Shown piece after piece: positions 53,774-64,000 of a DNA stretch of 64,000 bases (its first letter is position 1; every line of letters starts with the position of its first letter). The translations under genes were made by a program, and so were the position numbers. A model generated the notes under the pieces. The model had not been told where the DNA came from and searched no databases. It worked only from the letters and a program-made list of their open reading frames with translations. Origin of the DNA: Oppiella nova (taxonomy: Eukaryota > Arthropoda > Arachnida > Sarcoptiformes > Oppiidae); the NCBI GenBank assembly GCA_905397405.1, contig CAJPVJ010000019.1, positions 1 through 64,000 of the forward strand, in the 5' to 3' direction.

Positions 53774-53811
<38 letters not shown>
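53774..53811. repeat. (CT)n microsatellite
   Basis: CT run on +. Confidence 0.95.
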
Positions 53812-53815
<4 letters not shown>

Positions 53816-54578
53816 ATGAATAGTTTATTTTATTTTTATTTTCTCGATTCGATATCATAATTGGTTTCCCTATTAATTTATTCTGTAATTTCAAATTAAT
53901 TTTTTAGCCCCGAGTTGTGAATGCTTACTACTTATTCAGGAATTGCAATCAATTAATATTAATTAAATTCAATACTTTTCTCAGTTTTGTTACTAAAGTA
54001 TTACAAATGATATATAAAAACAAAAGTTTATTCACACACACAAAATAGCTCTCAAATTGATTTTTATTCACTCGACTATATTCTAATCGCTATATTAATA
54101 ACAAAAAAAGTACAACTAAAACAACAACAACAAAGTTTGTAAACTATATTTTCTCATTATTAAACTCAAAAATTTAATGGTGTTATAACAGATGAGTTAT
54201 TAAACAACATACACAAAAAAGCTCATTTGATTTATATCCGGATGACTTATCCGATTATTAATCAGAAACATATTACGATATAAAACTCCTCTACGGAGCG
54301 CAAGTACCCAACTCTTCAATTAAGGCTTTTTTGCTCGCCTCTAAAATATAAGATCAAACAACAAGTAACAAAAAATAAGTAAAATAACATAACATATCAT
54401 AACGTAATTTAGAAAATGAGTTGTGTATCGGGCTTTAGACACGTCGCGCCGGGTTTGGGCTATAATAAAGTGTGACGGGGGAGGGATCAGTCATGAAGAT
54501 ATAACCATATAAAAGAGCTATGAGTTTTTTGGTGTATCATAAAAATTGGGATAACAAGCGGTAAGGAATGGCCATTGC

Positions 54579-54582
<4 letters not shown>

Positions 54583-54617
<35 letters not shown>

Positions 54618-54740
54618 CTATTATGGATATAACTATTGCTCTGACACGAGATGTAAGTTTTGCACAAAAAATAGTGAAAAAACTTCTCTTTAAACGCTAC
54701 ACCTCTTTAAGTAATTAAGAGTAGAGTATAATATTGATAG

Positions 54741-54773
<33 letters not shown>

Positions 54774-55243
54774 CTTCTCTATCAAAAAAGCTACTTTTAA
54801 ATTGAGAAATATTTTGCGTAAAAATAACAAAAATGAGTTTTAATATCAAAAGAATTAAAAATTTTCGTTAAGTAAGCGAACGGACGGAAAATCTTCAAAA
54901 GAATAGCAATAATATTGCTATTCTTTTGAAGATTTTCCGTCCGTTCGCTTACTTAACGAAAATTTTTAATTCTTTTGATATTAAAACTCATTTTTGTTAT
55001 TTTTACGCAAAATATTTCTCAATTTAAAAGTAGCTTTTTGATAGAGAAGTATGAGAGAGAGAGAGAGAGAGAGAGAGGTTATTATGGATATAACTATTGC
55101 TCTGACACGAGATGTAAGTTTTGCACAAAAAATAGTGAAAAAAAACTTCTCTTTAAACGCTACACCTCTTTAAGTAATTAAGAGTAGAGTATAATATTGA
55201 TAGCCTCTCTCTCTCTCTCTCTCTCTCTCATACTTCTCTATCT
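54583..55243. repeat. Palindromic fold-back flanked by direct repeats
   Basis: A perfect palindrome at 54,785-55,039 (127-base arms, one central base at 54,912) extends, after a single-base indel, through GATAGAGAAGTATG and a GA tract on the right and its mirror on the left. Outside it a ~150-base unit occurs in direct orientation on both sides (54,617-54,740 and 55,078-55,204 cores), each with GA at its left and CT at its right. The right copy (55,040-55,243) has full terminal inverted repeats of 14 unique bases plus GA/CT, like a ~205-base MITE. Confidence 0.85.
55040..55243. mobile_element. Candidate MITE-like unit with 14-bp plus GA/CT terminal inverted repeats
   Basis: Begins GATAGAGAAGTATG then GA, ends CT then CATACTTCTCTATC, the exact reverse complement. 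Flanked by TTTTT on both sides, a possible but uninformative target duplication. No coding capacity. The second unit at 54,583-54,783 lacks the 14-base left end. Could equally be a microsatellite-mediated duplication. Confidence 0.3.
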
Positions 55244-56086
55244 TTTTCGATGAAAATTTAACTCTTTATAAAACGCATTTTTATTGTTTTTACTCAAAAT
55301 TATAGTTTTCTTAATTTTTAAAAGCAATTCATTCGCTTGCCTGCCTTTTAGAAGTTTTCTTATCGTTATTTTTGGTTGTTTTACTGATAAGTGTTTTTCT
55401 TGAGGAGGCAATCAATTTCGGCATTGTTTCGCACACATAAACACTTGCATAACAGTGCAAAAGGGGGTGGAATATAGTAATCTTGTTATCGTTACAATTA
55501 ATGATCTAAAAACTATAGCCTTTATCGGCTAGCGATTAGGATACCGGCGCTTCGTATCGCACTGTCTATCTGTTTGTATCGCCGTTTCTCTTTGGATCTG
55601 ATTTCTTATTTGTATAAATATTTTCTCTACGCTTAAACACAGGCATACCTTTTCATACCATACCATACATTAACAGCTAATAAATTTTAAAATCTTTATA
55701 ACACTATTTAAAGTGAATAAATGTTTTTTGTTTCGCTTTTATATTTGCAGACAAATTAAAATATTTTAATTATTCATTACGAGTACACATAAACATGTAT
55801 TGTATATAATATATCCAAGATTTTCTATTAATTATATTCTTTGTTGAAAAATAATTACATAATATTTTAATGATAAAAAAGAAAAACATATATATTTTTC
55901 ATTTAACAATATATAATGGTCTCAATGATAGTCTCCAATCAATAGAAATATTTGTTGTGTTATTTATTCGTTGATTAATTACCTGTAATTGAAAAGAAAT
56001 TAACATAAATTTCAAATAATATACAATAATAATAATAATTTTTTATAACTTATTTGTATTATAACTTTTGAATCCTTATTCGTGAT

Positions 56087-56110
56087 GAGAGAGAGAGAGA
56101 GAGAGAGAGA
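56087..56110. repeat. (GA)n microsatellite
   Basis: GA run on +. Confidence 0.93.
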
Positions 56111-57440
56111 CGTCGAAACCAAAAGTTAACATTAAATTAACAAAAAACTAAAATAAAATAAATTATACACCAAATGGTTACTATGAAATCAAATTAAACT
56201 TTCATTGAGCGTATAATCTGTTATTAAAAGCAAAACTAATATAAGAAACTTAGAAAAACGTTCTGTAATTCCGGTGTGATTTTCAGGGCTCATACACTCT
56301 GGTGCTGTGTTTGCGGCTAAATTGTAGTGCATTTTATGAGCTACAACTCAATACCCAATCTCACGACTCGTGAATTAAATCTCACGACAATATAACTCAT
56401 TATTGGCAATCATATCATTTTAGTGTAAAACTCATATAACAAGTGCCTTAATGTCTATAATATCGAGTATTTATTGTACAATGAGTTCATACACACACAA
56501 GTACTATGCCTTACCCCTAATAGTAGTTTATAAATTATTTGTTAATAAATGTTTTTAAAAATACAAACTTTTCTATTTTCACAACCGAGTAAAGCCACAC
56601 ACAATCATAAGTATAGTCATCACAATAATATACTTGTGTACAATTTTTAAGTTTCCGAAACCAAAGCAATGCATTTTAAATGTAAAGCGATAGCAGTTTT
56701 AGGGAACTGTATGCGAATTAAAGGTAATATAAGGTAATATATATTGGTTAGGTACGAGCTGGTGGACAGGTTAGCATTAAATTCATAGTTATTTATCATT
56801 GACTGTTCGCTCGACACACACCACACAACCATTTAGATGATGAGCGATGAGTTGGTAACTCAACCGCCAGTTACAGTCCCAACCATTACATACATATTGC
56901 ATACATAACCGGTGCTTAAGATATTCTGCAATGTATTTCCAATGAGGGATGGGGTCTCTCGTACTCGTACTCCAAATACAAACAGTGGTCAGACTCTTAT
57001 ATATAGTCTACAGTATTGCGTGCACTTCAAGACGTAAGAGTGAGAGGCAAACGAAAACAGATTTACATTTCATTTATTGAAATTCTGTACCCAAACTAGG
57101 AATTCCTATGGCCTGTGTGTATGAATATGTGTGTCTGTCTGCCAGTGCAAGTGGTGGTGAGCCCTAACACACTTTAATTAGCATCTATTAGCCATCTATT
57201 CTGTTAAATAATGAGGATGGATGAGCCTTAAATGCCCGGCTAATGGCTGCCAATGTTGACCACCTTTTCTATCATGCGATTCGTGCCCTCGCAGGTAGGT
57301 ATCAGTCATGTAAGGCTTTAAGGCATTAATGATATTGTTTTATATAAGTTGTTATATAAGAACTGATTTTTTCTTATGTTATATAAAGTGAAAGAAATTT
57401 TGCTTTATTTTTATATAATTAGTAAAATCCTAGTTTAAAT

Positions 57441-57464
57441 GAGAGAGAGAGAGAGAGAGAGAGA
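57441..57464. repeat. (GA)n microsatellite
   Basis: GA run on +. Confidence 0.93.
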
Positions 57465-57921
57465 CTAGTGATTCCTTATAGTAAAGTAAAAGGCAAGTAG
57501 TATACAGTAATACTAGTATAAATATAATAAATGTATTACTTTAGAGTTACATAACTTATTATATCCATTAAAATAATAACACAAATGAAATATACAAATG
57601 ATTTATATCTTTGTAAATCCGCTTTTTATTACAATTTTATTCTTCTGTATACATCTCTGCAGTTATGATACATATAAAGAGTAAAATTTTGTATATATTC
57701 TTCTTATAGTAACTTAATCTCGATCTCAAATGAATTCTTTGGCTTTTATCTCAAACCAAATGACTGCTTAATTGTTTAGATATTTTGATTTATATAATTG
57801 AACTCATTATTACATCTATGAAGACATCTTCATTAGACATGGGAATGGTATGTGTTGTGTCTGCCGAGTGTATTGTGTGTGAGTGCGGGTGTGTTTGCCT
57901 TTTGTACCTATTATTAAACGA

Positions 57922-57922
<1 letters not shown>

Positions 57923-57960
<38 letters not shown>
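57923..57960. repeat. (CT)n microsatellite
   Basis: CT run on +. Confidence 0.95.
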
Positions 57961-57963
<3 letters not shown>

Positions 57964-58909
57964 CGTATCAATAGAATCACGATTCAAGAGATGAGTACCA
58001 AAAATGCATGTGTAGTCTGAAAGGGCAGGTGACCAACAATTAGTGCACAACTATTATACACACAATGGGATTGTGTATATATTTTAGCAAATTATTGGGG
58101 CGGGCATTGCATATAAAACTCGAGCCATAAAGTGGAATAATAATTTTTTTCATTTAGCCTTTTTTGTTAGCCTAATGCTATAAAATACATAAAACACAAC
58201 AAACTATTTTTCGGACAAAACACAGCAATTCATTTCGTAAGTGAGTATTACGTGCTTTAAATCCATTTGTCAGTAACGACCGAAACAATTATATAATTAT
58301 CAGTTGAAAAACTCTAAATAAGACATTTCATATCGAGTATCATAATAATCATAACATTCCGACTCTGAACGCTATTATTATTATTATTTTTTGTTTTACT
58401 TTATTTTCAAATATTATACGAATTGAATAATAATCGCATCATTACATCATTTGGACTATAAATCAAAAAATAAAACTAAATTCCAGCGCAGATATGAAAC
58501 TAAATATAATGGTCATAATATACGGTATAATCACTTTTGTGTTTCCATTGTTATATCAAACAAAAAATTAATTAAAAAACTAAAATACACTATGATTTCT
58601 GCTCTCAACTGATTTCCACCAGAATCTCAATTTCGATCATAAGTTTAGACAAATTTTTCAATGAAAATTTAAAAACCATAAAAGTTATACAACGGATCTC
58701 CCATTTCAAGTTCCCATTGACAAACTAGTCCCTTGAAAAACTTCAAAAACAGATTATTTTATACTAAAATACCTAAAAAATAGCTAAAAGGCAATACAAT
58801 ACTGGGCTTATGATAGTCTACTGTGTTGTACACTATTGTGTGGATGATATTATTGTACACAAAAAAAGATTGAATGCAATGGATATTATAATTTAAACAC
58901 TTACTCCTC

Positions 58910-58910
<1 letters not shown>

Positions 58911-58951
<41 letters not shown>
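58911..58951. repeat. (CT)n microsatellite
   Basis: CT run on +. Confidence 0.95.
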
Positions 58952-58955
<4 letters not shown>

Positions 58956-60448
58956 GGCAAATAAGAGGATATGCATGACTTAATACATTGAAAACAGTTA
59001 GCCTCTCGAATGTACCACTTCTTAGCCTATTGTGCGGACCCATTGCCGTCACAACGATTACCCGTCCAGTCAAGAGAGTGAGCAGTCGTGTAGTCTATTT
59101 AGTGGGCACAGAGACACATACGGGTCCACATGAATCCATACAAGAAAATATTTGATGTGTATGTGTTGGACATATAAAAAGGTAAACTATAAGTATATAT
59201 AACTAAAAACTCATTCAAACGACTGATTGTTAGTACCATTGAAAGGCATGTTTGCCTTAACGCGATATTGGACTTCAATTTTTATACACTATAGAGAATA
59301 GACAGTCCAATAGACATCATGTCGTTCATGTCGTCCATGGGATGTATGGATGGAGAGCCTGTACTCTATAAGTCCGGGCAATCCTCTTAAGCATGTATTT
59401 TCAATAGCAATATGTCGTGAGAATGAATGCCTTTCTTATGGCGCTATTCTTGTGTGTGATATATGTTTGTTATTGTAAGCAAAACTCACGCTGAGAGCCA
59501 TCCGTATCCCTTACACCATAATCCTAACCCTATTCTACACCAAAAACCAATGTAAACCCTATATTATTGATTAAAGGGGCCAACAGGGGCTCTCTCTCGA
59601 CAACAGCACAGACACCACACACAGACACCACACTTCCATCCCATCAGAAATTTGTTTTATATATTTTTCACTTTTATTTGTACTGAATATCATACACAGA
59701 ATATCACAATAAAAACTCTTTGCCATCCATAAACGGCTAACCCATCCATCACTACCCCTAACAGCCCACTACTGTATCGCCAGAGAAAAGACTGGTTAAC
59801 ACAAACATAGATATCATATTCGCTGCGAAAGATTAATTGGACATCACTTTTGATTTAATTATAAATAAATATAAAAAAAGAGAGCGAAATATATATAAAA
59901 TATTTTTTTTGTACGCAAAAGATTGCTATCCCAGGGAAACAGAAATTTGAAATAATTTTCTCGCTTTCAGATATCAATCAGAATTTTCTACTGGAATTGA
60001 GGTTTTCTTTTGAGGCAAAACTTTTTTCTTTCTCTCTTTACTTACTCTCCAATAAGTTCTTGAATTTCTCGCCAATATTTCGACACTCAATTCAAACGCC
60101 AATAACACACAAACGCTAAGTATTAGTGAATTGAATCGAAAATAATATCAAAAAGTATTGAATTTTCATTTTCGCACTAAATTTCCCAAATATTCTGGTG
60201 GACTGTGTGTGTGAGAGAGAGAGAGAAAGACAGAGGACTGGCTGGTGGTGGTGTGTATGCCGTGCCGTAGCCCTGTCTCACACTAATGGACGCCAATACC
60301 ATTGATGAATGGCATCGCTGTAAAAGTAATCGTTTGGCCCAAAATCCTCGTTATATTTTGTTTTATTATATATACATTCATATATATATTGCGAGCAAAA
60401 AGTTTTTGATTCACAGCTCCTCCACTCTCTCTGCATTCACATCTATAG

Positions 60449-60703
60449 GTGATCCCGGATTCTGATAAAGTTGACGACCATCTGCTTGTGTATGCATTGA
60501 TGGCGTTGCCAGTAGTGAGAGCCGGAGCTCCAGAAGCGCTGGCAGAACACTGGCTGCTCTTTCTCTCTGCCATTCACTCTATGCATAGATACACACGTTC
60601 TTCAATTGGGCGACAGACCAGTCACCAGAGCACAGGCAGCCTAACACAGAACACAATTGTAGTAAAAATTCTGGTATATATTCTGTATGTATATGTATAT
60701 TGA
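60449..60703 (+). other. Possible isolated 3' exon (84 codons)
   Basis: A pyrimidine-rich stretch ending in CATCTATAG (60,448) precedes an open frame of mixed composition: VIPDSDKVDDHLLVYALMAL, then PVVRAGAPEALAEHWLLFLS. It closes at 60,701-60,703 after a Tyr/Val-rich end. The acceptor context and Ala/Leu-rich helix-like text are suggestive, but no family is recognised, no partner exon is found, and the opposite strand is also open (96 codons, 60,283-60,573). Confidence 0.2.
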
Positions 60704-61249
60704 ATGAACAAAAGAGTAGCACTCAATCTCTGATATCGATCTTTCCATCTCTTCCTTTTTTGTGCAAAAAGCAAAATAAAAAGCCATTTCTCAGTTGAAA
60801 CTCATTGCCAAATATGTCCATTACAACCGACCAGAACATACCTACTTAGTGCCCGAAAACCTACCAAACCTTACGAACAGATCTCTACATCTCTGCATCT
60901 CATGCTAAGCCAGAAATCTGCACAAACACTCTCTCCGTATGACTACTATTACTACATATCGCTATTACTTCCCAATACTCTATAACACCAGTAAATGATG
61001 AGAGCATTACAACTGATTTTCTCTATACTATCGATTGATAATCAAGAATAACGGCCAATGTTTGGACACATATATTATAGATCTTACTATCGATTGAGAG
61101 AATTACATAATATTGAGATTTAAGATTTGTGTTCAAACTTTTTTACGTAACATATACTGGCGTGTAATACAGTGTGTAAATGAAAACATAAATGAACACT
61201 CAATAAAATCAATAAAATTAACTTTAATTGTATTGTGCAATGGGTTGTC

Positions 61250-61680
61250 AGTGACAAATGAGGCCGTAATCCATACAAAATCCCACTTCAAGCGCAAACA
61301 GCGCTATAATTTAACAAATTGCGGTCTCCCGGTATCCGATTACCCCAGGTCACGACCTTCATTGTAGACACCAATTAAGTGTTAGTGTAGTCTTCGTCAA
61401 ACACCATAACCCACGGAACGACACATAGATTTTTCTCAATGATATTTACAATTAAGAGCAAAAACTGCAAAAACGCGCACGAAATCCAATATTTTTCAAA
61501 GGGATGCCTAATAGTCGGAGTGAAAAAGTACCGCAAATTCATGAGGGATGTATCGATTTGGCCGCTGACTCTCACTCTCCCTGCTCTCGAGTATCCTCTG
61601 GTCCGGTGGTAATGTCTGTTTCGCAAAGCCCTCCAAATGTCGGGCCGTTTGCCGACCCGGACTACTCGTGCGATCGGATT
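61250..61680. other. G+C-balanced islet, open on both strands
   Basis: A + frame (61,504-61,764, 86 codons, Ser/Pro-rich then basic) and a - frame (61,375-61,626, 83 codons with a hydrophobic run SCAFLQFLLLIVNII) overlap. A donor-like CCCAG|GTCACG lies near 61,349 on +. Neither product is recognised; possibly a decayed gene fragment. Confidence 0.15.
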
Positions 61681-62599
61681 TCAAAGCAATTTTTCACTGT
61701 TTTTAAAAATTGCCTAAAAATTAAATTCGTACAAAATTTGATTACAATATACTCTGTATACTAACCGGTAATATGTGTTAATAAATCAAACGCTTATCTT
61801 TCAAAAAGCGTAATATTATTTAAATATATGTTATATTAATATTGATGTTTATTATAGATATGTATCAATCAGTCAAAAAAGGTTTGTTAATCTCTTAGCA
61901 AAATAGTATAATTATTGCTAAGCCATTAATTAATATAAAATTAATAACCAATTTGTTCATTACATAATAGGATATATTAATATAGATAGTGATAAACAAG
62001 AAATCTATTGTATTTCAGAGATTTTTGATTGAATGTAAGATTTCTTTATTCACAATAAGTTTATATCAAATTTTTTTCTCTCGTTTTTTTCTGATACCTC
62101 TTAAACATCAATGTCTGTAATTGTCTGAATTGCGCCCAAAAATAAAGTATATATATAGTGTACACATGAATTAGTATGTTTAGTATAAAGTATACTGATA
62201 TATAGTGTACACTTACCTACGAATAACCTGTCCATAAGGACTGACATTATATTGATTCATAAATTGTATGTTCGGTTCGCGCGGATCAGTTTAGTTCACT
62301 ATTATATATCCCATACTTATGTATGTGTTTATAGATATATAGAGGCTTTTCATAGCATTTACAGCACTCGCAGTTTGGCCTCAAATTTTCTCGTCTCTCA
62401 ACGTCTCGCGTTGTGGTGAAGACATGCCTAACAAATGGTCTCTCAATAGAAATAAGTGCTGTTTCTGTAACGAGACGTGAGTTTTCGCAAAACGCCAATA
62501 AATGGCAACACAAGAGTTGGATGTGATCGGTGATCCCAACTGAACTCTGAGCCGGATTACCAATACGATTGGGTATAACTATTATTCTAGATATCATAT

Positions 62600-64000
62600 C
62601 AACATATCCACGCCAATGATATATCAGATGATAGGTAGTACTGGTGCTGCGTATATATGGTAATGAATGGTTGCCATTGAGTGGTAAGTATACGACTTTT
62701 TTGTCGGCCGGCCGAGGGTCTCAACAACTAAAGCGCTATATTATCACTAAATTATTGTTAGGGTTTCTCTCTCTCACCCAACACTTCGTATGCAATCATC
62801 TCTACTTTGGTCTCAAAAGTTGCATAACTAATAAAAAGCAACAAAAAAATAGCGATACGTTTCTGTTCATCAAAGGTTAAGACCGACCAAAATCATGATC
62901 CGATAATGATTTGGAAATGGATGCCAAATGATGCCAATATAATAGCCTAACGAGCGTTTGACACCTGTAGATGCGAAATGCATGCCATGTATATTAAAAA
63001 ATATATGCCTTTATAGTATATTATATATTTAGAAATTGTGTGCAATAATGACAACAATATATTATATAACTTCTACGCCAATATATGATACCAACACTAT
63101 GAGCCCTATTATACATATTAACAAATAGATCCCAGTGCTTAGCACCAGTTCCTTATACCACACCTTCCCATTTGTGCAAACGATTCCAACAAAAGGTATC
63201 GGAAATTATGTCATATTATTATCCTTTTACATTACTAAAGAGTTTAAATGTCTTATATTAGTATTTATTATTATTATTTATGTAGCCTCTGTTACCCTGA
63301 GCTCCTTACGTGCCATGGAAATGGATGAGAAAAAAAGTAATGATTGAAAAATATTAAATGAGAGAAAGTATTTTGCGATGAAAATTATGTTCATGCGATT
63401 TGGATGTCTGTGCAATCAAATGGTTGGCCCGTTTGATCCCAGTCCGCTCTCATTGTTTATGGTATACGATATACAATGCGCTTAATGTTTGGTTTGATTT
63501 TTCGCATATATTTCTTGCATAATATGATGGCTTCACTCAAAAATAAATAAAAATATAATAATTTGTTTCCTAAATATTTCTCTCTCTCTCTCTCTCTCCA
63601 TTCAATGTGTAATACAATATATCATATAATTTACTTTCGGTAAACGATAGCTGCAATAGGATTCAATAAATTATTGTTTTTGTTGTTTTCCGAGTTAAAC
63701 AATGGGTCTGGGAAACAATAATTTTGAAAACTCAAATCATGTTATGTCATGTCATATATGCTGGCATCGATTTCTCACCAAACAAAATGATTATTACATA
63801 CAAATGGTTAGCAATTGATGGATTGGTTAGTAATTTGTGATCGTAACTGACATATCTCTTCACTCACATCAAAGTAAATATGAATATAATATAAACTTAA
63901 ATGTTATACAAAATTTCTTACTTAATAGTTTTTTTGTGAGATAATTAAAATTGAGTTATTCGTTATGAATATATGATTGAAATATATTAATTAAAGTTAA
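62600..64000. other. Non-coding A+T-rich end of window
   Basis: Only a short CT tract at 63,580 and a TACTGGTGC motif variant at 62,639 are notable. Confidence 0.6.
63580..63598. repeat. Short (CT)n microsatellite
   Basis: CT run on +. Confidence 0.9.

Larger units (their letters stand above)
47591..54582. other. Non-coding A+T-rich 3' flank
   Basis: Contains CT tracts at 49,057 and 53,774, GA at 53,459 and two 9-mer motifs (51,640 and 53,351). A G+C-balanced patch at about 50,400-51,100 has an 81-codon Thr/Ser/His-rich frame without domain features. A 104-codon minus frame at 49,353-49,667 is not recognised. Confidence 0.6.
55244..60430. other. Non-coding flank with microsatellites
   Basis: GA tracts at 56,087 and 57,441, CT tracts at 57,923 and 58,911. 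Frames over these encode SLSLSL or RERERE runs and are spurious. Nothing else is recognised. Confidence 0.6.

Noticed and set aside
62286-62597. Minus-strand frames resembling a transposase fragment
   Set aside because: No catalytic motif, terminal repeats or recognised family; the resemblance is only general composition.

Overview
The window is a eukaryotic, very A+T-rich stretch (roughly 70% A+T by eye) with one recognisable protein-coding gene, five coding exons spread over 27 kb of the + strand. The gene is a two-zinc-finger GATA transcription factor of the GATA1/2/3 class, called grain (grn) in insects. Large introns, a TATA/CCAAT-type promoter, no operons and very many (GA)n/(CT)n microsatellites fit an arthropod; a chelicerate such as a mite is my guess, but the sequence alone does not settle it.

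Layout. 1-19,020: gene-poor flank with microsatellites, a 75-bp direct repeat (12,487-12,689), a more G+C-balanced islet open on both strands (13,682-13,960) and a nested inverted/direct repeat (16,165-17,109). 19,080-19,725: probable promoter (several CCAAT boxes, a TATA box) and a leader with four small upstream ORFs. 19,726-46,759: the GATA gene, exons at 19,726-19,993, 24,403-25,293, 27,356-27,501, 30,100-30,225 and 46,319-46,759, introns of 4.4, 2.1, 2.6 and 16.1 kb. All reading phases agree and give 623 residues. Exons 3 and 4 each carry one zinc finger; exon 5 carries the basic tail after the second finger. Intron 4 holds two local duplications. 46,760-64,000: 3' UTR and non-coding flank, with a palindromic fold-back repeat (54,583-55,243) and two weak coding-like islets (60,449-60,703; 61,250-61,680).

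The most unusual signals lie outside the gene. (1) A 9-mer, GCACTGGTA, occurs 11 times on both strands without shared flanks, where I would expect about 0.15 copies by chance; one copy sits just downstream of the TATA box. (2) Three complex repeats have GA/CT tracts exactly at their junctions, two of them long, nearly perfect inverted repeats. (3) There are more than 50 GA/CT tracts, about one per 1.2 kb, and almost no other dinucleotide repeats.

I saw no tRNA, rRNA, CRISPR array, LTR element, virus-like element or recognisable transposase.
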